Part shown: piece after piece, positions 1 through 7,956 of the stretch
Layout: each line of letters opens with the position of its first letter
Numbering within the stretch: the first letter of the stretch is position 1
Source of the DNA: Paraburkholderia fynbosensis
GTDB lineage: Bacteria; Pseudomonadota; Gammaproteobacteria; Burkholderiales; Burkholderiaceae
NCBI RefSeq assembly: GCF_902859935.1
Contig: NZ_CADIKI010000027.1
Span: 1-64,000, forward strand
Direction of reading: 5' to 3'
DNA length: 64,000 bases
Made by a program: the position numbers and the translations under genes
The notes under the pieces: model-generated
Database searches by the model: none
What the model was told of the DNA's origin: nothing
The model's input: the letters and a program-made list of their open reading frames with translations, nothing else

Positions 1-234
1 GGCAGTCAGTTCGGCCTGGGTCGGCAGCTTTTCGTGGACCAGCAGATAGGCGATCTCTTCGAATTCGCACGCGCTCGCGATGTCGAGAATGTCGTAGCCG
101 CGATAATGCAGGTCGTTGCCGGTCTTGCCAACGGTGCACAGCGCCGTGTTGCCCGCGGTCACGCCGGACAGCGCCACGGATTTCTTCGGTTTGAACGCGC
201 CTGTGTTCGGCGTACTGTTGTCTGCTTCACTCAT
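1..234 (-). CDS. prpC: 2-methylcitrate synthase PrpC, N-terminal part (cut by the window edge)
   Basis: The first 78 codons are present and the gene runs off the left edge. The translation contains GNDLHYRGYDILDIA and EFEEIAYLLVHEKLPTQAEL, the typical N-terminal small-domain sequence of the citrate synthase superfamily in its short PrpC form. The enzyme condenses propionyl-CoA with oxaloacetate in the cytoplasm as the first step of the methylcitrate cycle. The start at 234 is supported by a GGAG motif just upstream. The gene lies divergent from prpR and behind a clear sigma-54 promoter, which makes propionate metabolism much more likely than a housekeeping citrate synthase. The active-site residues lie outside the window. 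Confidence 0.9.
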   Translation of the reverse strand, partial: MSEADNSTPNTGAFKPKKSVALSGVTAGNTALCTVGKTGNDLHYRGYDILDIASACEFEEIAYLLVHEKLPTQAELTA

Positions 235-284
235 CAGTTGTCTCCAGAAGGCATGGTGGGGCTTTATGACTGGCACCCTTAAAC

Positions 285-299
285 GCAAAGAACGGGCCA
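285..299 (-). promoter_or_regulatory. sigma-54 (-24/-12) promoter for prpC
   Basis: On the minus strand the sequence reads TGGCCC-N5-TTGCG, with the exact GG-N10-GC spacing of RpoN promoters. Transcription would start near 273, giving a leader of about 40 nt before the prpC start at 234. PrpR is a sigma-54 activator encoded divergently, so the promoter class fits its regulator. Confidence 0.8.
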
Positions 300-365
300 G
301 CCGTGATACCACGCGCTAAGTGCCTGATTTAAAGGAACACAGCCGCCACGCCACAGCCACGACCC

Positions 366-391
366 ATTTCACAAATGAAATCGCCATTTCA
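366..391. promoter_or_regulatory. Probable PrpR enhancer: three alternating half-sites
   Basis: Three hexamers alternate in orientation with 4-nt spacers: ATTTCA (366-371), TGAAAT (376-381) and ATTTCA (386-391). Any neighbouring pair forms a perfect inverted repeat. The array is about 90-120 bp upstream of the predicted prpC transcription start, as expected for an upstream activating sequence of a sigma-54 activator. It also sits just before a CATAAT-like -10 (411-416) for prpR, so the same site could mediate autoregulation. That PrpR binds here is inferred. Confidence 0.65.
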
Positions 392-450
392 GTTTGGGAA
401 CGGGTGCGCGCATAATAGACAGACCCTCCAAGCCTGCCGCGAGCCACCCC

Positions 451-2442
451 GTGAGCACACCGCTTTTCGAACCGTCCCCGCGCCCCCGCATCTGGGCGCT
501 CAGCATCAGCCGCCTGCGCGATCTGTTCTTCGACATCGCCGGCGAATACGTCGAACGCGCGGACCTGCGCATCGTCTCGCACGGTTTCGAAGACGCCGTA
601 CGGGAAATAGAAAGCGCGGGTGCGGGCCGTCCCGATGTCGTGATCGCGGGCGGCTCAAACGGTGCGTATCTGAAAACGCGCGTGTCGGTGCCGGTCGTGC
701 GGATCAACCCGACCGGCTTCGACGTGATGCACGCGCTCGCGCGGGCGCGACGCGACGGCGCGCGGGTCGCGCTCGTCACGCACGGCGAGACGCCCGACGA
801 AATACGGCGCTTCACGGCCGCCTACGCGCTCGACATCACGTTCGCGTCGTATCAATCCGTGCAGGACGCGGAGAGCGTCGTGCTCGACCTGAGCGATCGC
901 GGCATCGACGTCGTGGTCGGCCCCGGCCTCGTCACCGATCTCGCCGCGAACGCCGGGATGGGCGCGGTGTTTCTCTATTCGCGCGCGTCGGTGCGCGCCG
1001 GCTTCGACACCGCGCTCGAAGTCGCGCAGGCCACCCGCCGCGAAACCGTGCGCCGTCAACGGCTCGACAACCTGCTGCAACATCTGCGCGATGGCGTCGT
1101 CGCGCTCGATGCCCAAGGCCGTGTCGAAGTGATGAATCAGCGTCTTGCCGGCGTGCTCGGCATCGACGCGGCGAAAGCCGCGGGCCGCGTACTGCTCGAC
1201 CTTGCGCCCGATCTCGCCGGCAGTCTGCCCGACGCGGAAGGCGACAGTTTCTGCACGGTGCGCGGCGCGAGCTATGTCGTGCATCGCGGGCCGCTCGCCA
1301 GCACGAGCGCGGCGGCAGGCGCCGTGCTGACGTTTCAGGAATCGCGTGCGGTCGAGCGGCTCGACCGAACGTTGCGCGCGCGGCAGCGCGTGCAGCAGTT
1401 CACCGCGCGTTACCGGCTCGACGACATCGTCGGCGCGTCGGAATCGATTGAGCGGGTGCGCTCGCTCGTGCGGCGCTATGCGAGGTCGGACGCGACCGTG
1501 CTGATTCTCGGCGAGAGCGGCACCGGCAAGGAGATGGTCGCGCAGAGCATGCATCAGTTGAGCGCGCGGCGTGACTTCGCTTTCGTCGCGATCAATTGCG
1601 GCGCGTTTCCCGAGGCATTGCTGGAGAGCGAGCTGTTCGGCTACGAAGAAGGGGCGTTCACCGGCGCGCGCAAGGGCGGCAAAGCGGGGCTCATCGAAGT
1701 CGCGCATCGCGGCACGCTGTTTCTCGATGAAATCGGCGAAATGCCGCTGTCGTTGCAGAGCCGCCTGTTGCGTGTGCTGCAGGAGCGCGAGGTCGTGCGG
1801 CTCGGCTCGACGGAGCCGACGCGCGTCGATATCCGCGTCGTCGCGGCGACGCACCGCGCGCTGACCGAGGGCGTCGAAACGGGCAGTTTTCGCGCCGATC
1901 TCTACTACCGGCTCAACATTTTGAGCATCGCGCTGCCGCCGCTGCGCGAGCGGCCGAACGATCTGCTGCCGCTCGCCGCCGAATTGCTGCGCCAGGCCGC
2001 GGCGCGTGAACCGAGGCTCGCGGCGCGCGTGCCCGACGTGGTGACGGCGGAGCGTGTGCTTGCCGGTCTCGGTGGATCGTTGCGGCGTCATGCGTGGCCG
2101 GGCAACGTGCGTGAATTGCAGAACGTGATCGAACGGATCGCGGTCGAACTCGCGGACGCGGACATCGGCACGCAGACGGACACGAGCGCGGGTGCGCAAG
2201 CCGACAGCGCCTTCGTCGTCACCCGCGAGATGCTGCGCACCATCGCGCCTGAAATCGCCGAAGCCCACGCGCGCCCGGCGAGAGCCGCTGCGCTCACGTT
2301 GCGCGAACGCAGCCGTCATGTGGAAGCCGATCAGATCCGCGCCGCGCTCGCGGCCCACGACGGCGATCGCGACGCGGTCTGCGACGCGCTCGGCATCAGC
2401 AAGACGACGCTGTGGCGCAAGCTGAATGCGGCGGCCCGCTAG
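451..2442 (+). CDS. prpR: Propionate catabolism sigma-54 activator PrpR
   Basis: The 663-aa product has an N-terminal PrpR sensor domain (about residues 1-190, thought to respond to 2-methylcitrate), a PAS-like segment (about 215-310), the AAA+ sigma-54 interaction domain and a C-terminal Fis-type helix-turn-helix (DALGISKTTLWRKL). Walker A GESGTGKE is near residue 354, the GAFTGA loop that contacts sigma-54 is near 401, and Walker B is in GTLFLDEIGEM. A TTG at 394 extends the frame, but it would lie upstream of the CATAAT-like -10 at 411-416, so the GTG at 451 is preferred; its ribosome binding site is weak. The protein activates the divergent prp genes from the sigma-54 promoter at 285-299. 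Confidence 0.9.
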   Translation: MSTPLFEPSPRPRIWALSISRLRDLFFDIAGEYVERADLRIVSHGFEDAVREIESAGAGRPDVVIAGGSNGAYLKTRVSVPVVRINPTGFDVMHALARARRDGARVALVTHGETPDEIRRFTAAYALDITFASYQSVQDAESVVLDLSDRGIDVVVGPGLVTDLAANAGMGAVFLYSRASVRAGFDTALEVAQATRRETVRRQRLDNLLQHLRDGVVALDAQGRVEVMNQRLAGVLGIDAAKAAGRVLLDLAPDLAGSLPDAEGDSFCTVRGASYVVHRGPLASTSAAAGAVLTFQESRAVERLDRTLRARQRVQQFTARYRLDDIVGASESIERVRSLVRRYARSDATVLILGESGTGKEMVAQSMHQLSARRDFAFVAINCGAFPEALLESELFGYEEGAFTGARKGGKAGLIEVAHRGTLFLDEIGEMPLSLQSRLLRVLQEREVVRLGSTEPTRVDIRVVAATHRALTEGVETGSFRADLYYRLNILSIALPPLRERPNDLLPLAAELLRQAAAREPRLAARVPDVVTAERVLAGLGGSLRRHAWPGNVRELQNVIERIAVELADADIGTQTDTSAGAQADSAFVVTREMLRTIAPEIAEAHARPARAAALTLRERSRHVEADQIRAALAAHDGDRDAVCDALGISKTTLWRKLNAAAR

Positions 2443-2453
2443 CACACGTGCTG

Positions 2454-2969
2454 CTACTCGGAATCCCACCCCGCTTCGCGCTGCGGGATCGCTGCGACGT
2501 AGCGCAGCGCACGTCCCACATCGAGCGCAACACGATGCCGCGACCGGCCAGCGCCCGTTGCACCGCGACTTCGCCGTGATTGATCGACAGCGGCGCGGTC
2601 ACTTTGATCGATGCCGCTTCGCCGTGCACCGTCAGTCGCCACAGACCGAACGGATGGCCGTGCTCCTCGATCGCGAGACACGCGTGCGCCGACCGCTCTG
2701 CAAGCTGCCGCGGCGCCCCATGCCGCGCAAGCTAATCGGGCGACGCGCACAGCACGCGGTGATTCGATGCGAGCCGCCGCGCGATCAGATGCGGCGCGTG
2801 GACCGGTGCAGGAGGCGCGTGCCGAGCGCAGTCTCGAGCACGCTGATCCGCTTGCTGACGTACGCCGCAGACACCGACAGCGCCTTCGCCGCCGCGCTGA
2901 AACTGGTTTACGCGCGACTTCGCAAAACACGTGCAAATCCGCGAGATCGGGTGACGGGACGGCGTTCAT
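2454..2969 (-). pseudogene. LysR-family regulator (DmlR-like position), broken remnant
   Basis: The ATG at 2969 opens a recognisable LysR N-terminus (DLADLHVFCEVARK). The frame then shifts, and the winged HTH continues in another frame (SFSAAAKALSVSAAYVSKRI, LETALGTRLLHRSTRRI). Straight after this a third frame gives effector-domain sequence (LIARRLASNHRVLCASPD, stop, LARHGAPR, HPFGLWRLTVHGEA, APLSINHGEVAVQRALAGRG). So the middle of about 70 codons is deleted, there are at least two frameshifts, one TAG interrupts the effector domain and the C-terminus is lost. About 170 codons remain of a normal 300. It is divergent from the decarboxylating dehydrogenase at 3116, the arrangement of dmlR-dmlA in E. 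coli. Confidence 0.85.
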
Positions 2970-3115
2970 AGCAGATTGGCGGGCAATGCGTTGGTACACG
3001 AATCGTGCACAGCGGCTCAACTAAAACCGCCGATCCAGAAGGAAATGACAGGAATAGAATAAGCGCCGTCGAATCGTCAAACGCCCTGATCGAAGTCCCC
3101 AAGGAGGAGCACAAC

Positions 3116-4198
3116 ATGTCGAAGAAATATCGGATTGCCGTCATACCCGGCGACGGCATCGGCGTCGAAGTCATGCCGGAAGCCATTCGCGCGCTGGACG
3201 CGGTGCAACAGCGCTTCGGCATTGAGTTCGAGTACCAGCACATCGAATGGGCGAGCTGCGACTACTACGCGAAGCACGGCAAGATGATGCCAGACGACTG
3301 GAAGACCCAACTGCAATCAGCCGATGCGATTCTGTTCGGCGCGGTGGGCTGGCCGGACACCGTGCCCGATCACATCTCGCTGTGGGGATCGCTGCTGAAG
3401 TTCCGGCGCGAATTCGACCAGTACATCAACCTGCGCCCGGCGCGCCTGTTTGCGGGCGTGCCGTCGCCGCTCGCCGGCCGCAAGGCGGGCGACATCGATT
3501 TCTGGATCGTGCGCGAGAATACCGAAGGCGAGTATTCGTCGGTGGGCGGCGTGATGTTCGAGGGCACCGAGCGCGAATTCGTGCTGCAGGAATCGGTGTT
3601 CACGCGGCACGGCAGCGAGCGCGTGCTGAAGTTCGCCTTCGATCTCGCACAGCGCCGCGAGCGCAAGCAGATCACGGTCGCCACCAAGAGCAACGGCATC
3701 GCGATCAGCATGCCGTGGTGGGACAAATGCGCGGCCGGCATCGCGGCGCAGTATCCGGACGTCAAGTGGGACAAGCAGCATATCGACATACTGTGCGCGC
3801 GCTTCGTGCTCAATCCCGACCGCTTCGACGTGGTGGTGGCGACCAATCTGTTCGGCGACATCCTGTCCGACCTCGGTCCGGCGTGTACCGGCACGATCGG
3901 CCTCGCGCCGTCGGGCAACCTGAACCCGGACCGCAAATTCCCGTCGCTGTTCGAACCGGTGCACGGCTCGGCGCCCGATATCGCCGGCAAGAACATCGCC
4001 AATCCCATCGCGATGATCTGGTCGGCCGCGATGATGCTCGACTTCCTCGGCCAGTCGAGCGGCAAGGAACGCGAAGCGCACGACGCGATGCTTGCGGCGA
4101 TCGAAGCGACGCTGATCGAAGGCCCCCGTACCGGCGACCTCGGCGGCAAAGCGAACACGACGGAAGTGGGCGAGGCGATCGCGGCGAAACTGGGCTGA
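3116..4198 (+). CDS. dmlA: D-malate / tartrate dehydrogenase (decarboxylating), DmlA/TtuC family
   Basis: The 360-aa protein belongs to the isocitrate/isopropylmalate dehydrogenase family: nucleotide/metal-site start VIPGDGIGVEV, substrate loop WIVRENTEGEYSSVGG, and the conserved EPVHGSAPDIAGKNIANP near the C-terminus. WGSLLKFRREFDQYINLRP is typical of the D-malate/tartrate branch rather than LeuB. Expected reactions are NAD+- and divalent-metal-dependent oxidation of D-malate to pyruvate and CO2, and of tartrate. The start follows a strong AAGGAGG at 3101-3107. The upstream divergent LysR gene is broken, so regulation may be constitutive or lost. Exact substrate preference cannot be read from sequence. 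Confidence 0.87.
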   Translation: MSKKYRIAVIPGDGIGVEVMPEAIRALDAVQQRFGIEFEYQHIEWASCDYYAKHGKMMPDDWKTQLQSADAILFGAVGWPDTVPDHISLWGSLLKFRREFDQYINLRPARLFAGVPSPLAGRKAGDIDFWIVRENTEGEYSSVGGVMFEGTEREFVLQESVFTRHGSERVLKFAFDLAQRRERKQITVATKSNGIAISMPWWDKCAAGIAAQYPDVKWDKQHIDILCARFVLNPDRFDVVVATNLFGDILSDLGPACTGTIGLAPSGNLNPDRKFPSLFEPVHGSAPDIAGKNIANPIAMIWSAAMMLDFLGQSSGKEREAHDAMLAAIEATLIEGPRTGDLGGKANTTEVGEAIAAKLG

Positions 4199-4305
4199 AG
4201 CGGTCAGCCTGCTTCATGGCAGTTAACGTTCAGCAATGAAGTTTTGACAATCCTCACGGGCGCCGATTGAAGCACTCAAAGCGGCGGCCTCCCCGTTCTC
4301 TCCTC

Positions 4306-4336
4306 TGCCCCGGCGCACTGCGCGTGCGCCGGGGCA
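4306..4336. repeat. Perfect 12-bp inverted repeat (hairpin)
   Basis: TGCCCCGGCGCA (4306-4317) and TGCGCCGGGGCA (4325-4336) are exact reverse complements around a 7-nt loop. No T tract follows on either strand, so it is not a classical intrinsic terminator. It lies about 110 nt after dmlA and could stabilise the 3' end of that transcript. Confidence 0.6.
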
Positions 4337-4618
4337 TGCACGATCTCCGCGCCGCCCGGGCCGGTTCCGCGAGCCGATGTGCGCCCGCAACATCTCGGGT
4401 AATCCCGCCTTGACCCGCGGTTGCCGGATACTTACAGTGCGTGTTCGCAGAAAGAATCGCTGTTCTATATACGAACACGCCACCCAATCAATCATGCCAC
4501 CGCCACGGCAATCGCCGATTACGGCTTCCGGACCGCCTTGCCGTCGTCACGCAAACGGTTTGCTGCGGCGGGGGCATCGTGCATCGCTTCCAAACGGCGT
4601 ACGATCGTGAAAGAAAGG

Positions 4619-4644
4619 AAAGGCTCGTGTTCCGCGAGCCTTTT
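4619..4644 (+). terminator. Terminator-like hairpin in the MFS gene leader
   Basis: The arms AAAGGCTCG (4619-4627) and CGAGCCTTT (4635-4643) pair perfectly around a 7-nt loop and are followed by T. The hairpin ends about 20 nt before the ATG at 4663 and only a few bases before its ribosome binding site. It is either a terminator for upstream transcription with the promoter very close, or a leader attenuator. On the minus strand the A-rich flank would supply a T tract, so it could work in both directions. Confidence 0.6.
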
Positions 4645-4662
4645 GACAATCGGGAGACCATC

Positions 4663-6021
4663 ATGAGCCGCAGCACTGCTGTGAACGTTCAGACATTCAT
4701 CAATGAACACCCCTTCTCGCCGTTCCAGTGGCTGGTATTTTTCATGTGCTTCGTCATCGTCCTGCTGGACGGTTTTGACACGGCCGCCATCGGCTTCATC
4801 GCGCCTTCGCTGATCGGCGAATGGGGCATCGCCAAGCCGGCGCTCGCGCCGGTGCTGAGCGCCGCGCTGTTCGGCCTCGCGTGCGGCGCGCTCGGTTCGG
4901 GCCCGCTATCCGACCGCCTCGGGCGGCGCGTGATGCTGCTGAGTTCCGTGCTGCTGTTCGGCGTCGCGTGCCTAGGCTCGGCCTTTTCGAACAACATCGA
5001 ACAACTGACCGCGCTGCGCTTCGTCACGGGCGTCGGCCTCGGCGCGGCCATGCCGAACGCCGTGACGATGATGGGCGAGTTCTGCCCGGACCGCCGCCGC
5101 GCGACCGTGATCAACCTGATGTTCTGCGGCTTTCCGCTCGGCGCCGCGTTCGGCGGTTTTCTCGCCGCGTGGATGATCCCGCATTTCGGCTGGCGCAGCG
5201 TGCTGCTGCTCGGTGGCATCACGCCGCTGCTGCTGCTGATCCTGCTGGTGAGCAAGATGCCGGAGTCGGTCCGCTACATGGTGGCGAACAACAAGCCCGT
5301 CGAGCGGATTCGCGCGGCGCTCTCGCGCATTTCGGGCGACGCGGTGCAGGCGAGCGCCTTCACGATGACCGAAAGCGCGCCGCAAACCGGCAGCAAGGGT
5401 CTGGGCGTGGTGCTGTCGCGCTCTTACATCATCGGCTCGGTGATGCTGTGGGTGGCCTACTTCATGGGCCTCGTGATCTTCTACGCGTCGATCAACTGGA
5501 TGCCGATCCTGCTCAAGGACGCCGGACTCACGCCGCAACGCGCGACGCTGATTTCCGCGCTGTTCCCGCTCGGCGGCGTCGGCGCGGTGGTGTGCGGCGT
5601 GCTGATGGACCGCTTCAACGCGAACCGGATCATCGCGGCCTGCTATGCACTGACTGCGGTGAGCGTGTATTTCATCGGCCAGGCGGCCGGCAACGTGGGC
5701 GCGCTGGTGTTCATCGTGTTCGTCGCGGGCGTGCTGATGAATACCGCCCAATCGTCGATGCCGGCGCTCGCCGCCGCGTTCTATCCGACCGAAGGCCGCG
5801 GCACGGGTGTCGCGTGGATGCTCGGGGTGGGCCGCTTCGGCGGGATCGCGGGTTCGTTCCTCGTGGCCGAACTGGCGCGCCGCCATTTCACCTTCGGCGG
5901 CATCTTCGCGACGATCGCGGTGGCGGGCCTGCTGTCGTGCGTGGCGCTACTGATCAAACAGGCGGCGCGGCCGCATGTGGCGACGACGAATACGTCGAAG
6001 GCGGAGTCGTTCGGGCATTGA
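4663..6021 (+). CDS. MFS aromatic acid:H+ symporter (PcaK/4-hydroxybenzoate type)
   Basis: The 452-aa product has about 12 membrane segments and the features of the AAHS family: an N-terminal cytoplasmic start of the FINEHPFSPFQWLVFFMCF kind, LLDGFDTAAIGFIAPSL in TM1 with the family DGxD-type acidic motif, and the loop 2-3 motif GPLSDRLGRR. Family members import 4-hydroxybenzoate, protocatechuate, gallate or related acids by proton symport. The ATG at 4663 is preferred over upstream in-frame starts because it follows CGGGAGA and begins where family members begin. A strong terminator follows at 6069. No catabolic gene adjoins it, so the substrate is open; its closest relative in the window is the carrier at 49763. 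Confidence 0.85.
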   Translation: MSRSTAVNVQTFINEHPFSPFQWLVFFMCFVIVLLDGFDTAAIGFIAPSLIGEWGIAKPALAPVLSAALFGLACGALGSGPLSDRLGRRVMLLSSVLLFGVACLGSAFSNNIEQLTALRFVTGVGLGAAMPNAVTMMGEFCPDRRRATVINLMFCGFPLGAAFGGFLAAWMIPHFGWRSVLLLGGITPLLLLILLVSKMPESVRYMVANNKPVERIRAALSRISGDAVQASAFTMTESAPQTGSKGLGVVLSRSYIIGSVMLWVAYFMGLVIFYASINWMPILLKDAGLTPQRATLISALFPLGGVGAVVCGVLMDRFNANRIIAACYALTAVSVYFIGQAAGNVGALVFIVFVAGVLMNTAQSSMPALAAAFYPTEGRGTGVAWMLGVGRFGGIAGSFLVAELARRHFTFGGIFATIAVAGLLSCVALLIKQAARPHVATTNTSKAESFGH

Positions 6022-6068
6022 ACAACGCGCGCGGCAAGGGCGCGCCTGCTGCATCCGCTGTTTCTCGA

Positions 6069-6092
6069 AGCCGCCCGCCTGGGCGGCTTTTT
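6069..6092 (+). terminator. Rho-independent terminator after the MFS gene
   Basis: AGCCGCCC (6069-6076) pairs with GGGCGGCT (6081-6088) over a 4-nt loop and is followed by a T run. It lies 48 nt after the stop of the MFS gene. Confidence 0.9.
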
Positions 6093-6246
6093 CATTTCCA
6101 CCGCGTGACAGCAAGAAGGCCGGAGGGTAAAAAAGCGTGCCTCGCTACTTCCCGATAAACTACGCGGCTGTTTACCCGTGCGGCCGCCGCGCTGGCCGAT
6201 GCCATCATCGCCGCGGCACCGCTCATCTCAAGTCAGGATTCCGGTA

Positions 6247-6573
6247 ATGAAACGCGTAGTCGTCTCCGCGCTGCTGGCGATGTGCCTCGCGCAACCGGCC
6301 GCACAGGCCGTTGCACAAACCGTCAACGATCAATGTTTTGCGCTCGGCGATATCGCCGGCCAGGTCGCCTCGTGGCGTGCGCACAAGAAGACCAAGGCCC
6401 AGGCGCTCGACCAGGCGGCCAGATACTACAAGGACCCGGCCGACTTGCAGGCGGTCGACGCGATCATCGAAAAGATTTTCAGCCCGGGCACGCCGCGCAT
6501 GACGCCCGATCAGGCCAGCATGGCCTTCACGTCGGAGTGTCTGAAGAAGAACGGGCAGGCACCCGCCCAGTGA
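6247..6573 (+). CDS. Small secreted protein of unknown function
   Basis: This 108-aa protein has a clear Sec signal peptide (MKRVVVSALLAMCLAQPAAQAVAQ), so the mature form of about 84 residues should be periplasmic. The mature part is mostly helical and polar with two cysteines (near residues 31 and 101) that could form a disulfide. I do not recognise a family. The gene stands alone: a terminator precedes it and the GH53 gene converges on it. Codon bias matches its neighbours, supporting a real gene. The start is the ATG directly before the signal peptide; its ribosome binding site is weak. Confidence 0.7.
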   Translation: MKRVVVSALLAMCLAQPAAQAVAQTVNDQCFALGDIAGQVASWRAHKKTKAQALDQAARYYKDPADLQAVDAIIEKIFSPGTPRMTPDQASMAFTSECLKKNGQAPAQ

Positions 6574-6656
6574 TGCCTGCCAGCGGCGCACGGGGCGGTG
6601 TTATGTAGCACGGCCCGCGCGCCAGACGCTAACCGGCGCTCAGGCCGGTGCGGACG

Positions 6657-7814
6657 CTAGCGGCGGCGAAACGCATCCAGCGACGGCAACGCGTTGCCGT
6701 GAAAATCGAACAACGTGTTGTTGTCCCACTGATCGCCCGCACCGTTCTGCCAGCCGACGTTCGGCGTCGGAATCCATTCGGGCTCCCACCAGAACACGCC
6801 TTTGCCGCGGCCGCCGGGGATTGCCTTGACGACGTCCGTTACCGCGCCGAGAAACTGCGCCTGGCCCGCCGGGGTCTGCGCAAAGGCCGAGGTGCCGACG
6901 TTGGTCATCGAATTGGGCTCGGAATCGCCGTCGCTGGTAGTCCACGGATACGCAGTCTCGACCGCCATCACGTCCTTGTCGTAGCGCGCCGCCAGATCGT
7001 TCGCGTTGTTCTGCAGGTCGCTCAGCGAGCCTTGCCACTGCGGATAGTACGACAGGCCGATCACATCGAACGTCACGCCGCGCTGCGTCGCGCTGTCGAA
7101 CCACCAGCGGCTCTTCGCGTTGTCGCCACCGCTGTCGATATGCAGCATGACCCTGGTGCGCGGATCGACGGATTTGACCGCGTCATGCCCCGCCTTCAAC
7201 AGCAGCGCGAGGTTGTCCAGCTGGTCGTACTTGCCGAGCGGCCACAGCATGCCGCCGGTGATTTCATTGCCGATCTGCACCCACTCCGGATGCACGCCGT
7301 CGCGCTTGAGCATCTTCAGCACGTTCGACGTGTACTCGGAGAGCAGCGCGCACGTCTGCGTGATGTCCTTGCCTTCCCACTCGTGCGGCGGATACTGCTT
7401 GCCCGGATCGGCCCACCAGTCGCTGTAGTGGAAGTCGATCAGCACGCGCAGACCGAGCGCGGCCGCGCGGCGCGCCAGCACGCGCACGTGCTCGGCATTG
7501 TTGTAACCGGCGGCGGGACTCTGATTGGCCGGAAAATAGTTCGGATTGCCAGGATCGTTCCACACCTTGATGCGAATCGAGTCGACACCATGGCTCTTCA
7601 GAATCCGCAAACAATCGAGCCGCTCGCCATGCTCGTAAAACTTGGCGCCGTTCGCTTCCAGTTCGAGCAGCGTCGAGACGTCCGCGCCCATCGCAAAGCG
7701 GGCGCCGTGCGCGGCGGATTCACGCTCTGCCGCGACGGCCGGCATCCCCACCGTCGTGCCGACACCCGCCGCGGCCGCTGATGCCAGCCATCCCAGCATT
7801 TCTCTTCGGTTCAT
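6657..7814 (-). CDS. Arabinogalactan endo-beta-1,4-galactanase, GH53
   Basis: The 385-aa protein starts with a twin-arginine-like signal (MNRREMLGWLASAAAAG), so it is exported. The remainder is a GH53 TIM barrel. FAMGADVSTLLELEANG is the conserved first strand, QIGNEITGG holds the acid/base Glu (about E184) and VETAYPW the nucleophile Glu (about E286). It cleaves internal beta-1,4 bonds of type I arabinogalactan, the galactan side chains of pectin. It is the last gene of the galactan operon. A hairpin (7838-7859) lies in its leader and a GGAGG precedes the ATG. Confidence 0.9.
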   Translation of the reverse strand: MNRREMLGWLASAAAAGVGTTVGMPAVAAERESAAHGARFAMGADVSTLLELEANGAKFYEHGERLDCLRILKSHGVDSIRIKVWNDPGNPNYFPANQSPAAGYNNAEHVRVLARRAAALGLRVLIDFHYSDWWADPGKQYPPHEWEGKDITQTCALLSEYTSNVLKMLKRDGVHPEWVQIGNEITGGMLWPLGKYDQLDNLALLLKAGHDAVKSVDPRTRVMLHIDSGGDNAKSRWWFDSATQRGVTFDVIGLSYYPQWQGSLSDLQNNANDLAARYDKDVMAVETAYPWTTSDGDSEPNSMTNVGTSAFAQTPAGQAQFLGAVTDVVKAIPGGRGKGVFWWEPEWIPTPNVGWQNGAGDQWDNNTLFDFHGNALPSLDAFRRR

Positions 7815-7837
7815 TCGTCATCCTCCATCTATTGAAT

Positions 7838-7859
7838 GGCGGCTCTTCTCGAGGCCGCC
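7838..7859 (-). repeat. Hairpin in the GH53 leader
   Basis: GGCGGC (7838-7843) and GCCGCC (7854-7859) pair around a 10-nt loop, between the GH42 stop and the GH53 start. It may attenuate or stabilise the message between two operon genes. No T tract follows. Confidence 0.4.
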
Positions 7860-7956
7860 TGGTCCGGTGTGATGCGCCTGTGTTTCAACCTCCGGTCTTG
7901 CTACTTCTCCGACGACTCCCTCCGCCCATCGAATCCGGTCCGAACGGCCCGCCAGG

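Larger units (their letters stand above)
4199..4662. other. Intergenic region with two hairpins, no gene recognised
   Basis: No reading frame here looks like a real gene on either strand. It contains a perfect 12-bp GC-rich inverted repeat (4306-4336) and a terminator-like hairpin just before the next gene (4619-4644). The 11-mer TTTTGACAATC occurs twice (about 4242 and 4642), which may be chance. Confidence 0.6.

Noticed and set aside
655..2469. 604-aa open frame antisense to prpR
   Set aside because: Arg/Ala/His-rich translation typical of the reverse strand of a GC-rich gene; no family-like motif and the plus-strand gene is certain.
4242..4652. Two copies of TTTTGACAATC as a transposon footprint
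   Set aside because: No further similarity around the copies, no terminal repeats and no transposase remnant.
6632..6649. ACCGGC-N6-GCCGGT hairpin before the GH53 stop
   Set aside because: Only a 6-bp stem without a T tract; too weak to call a terminator.
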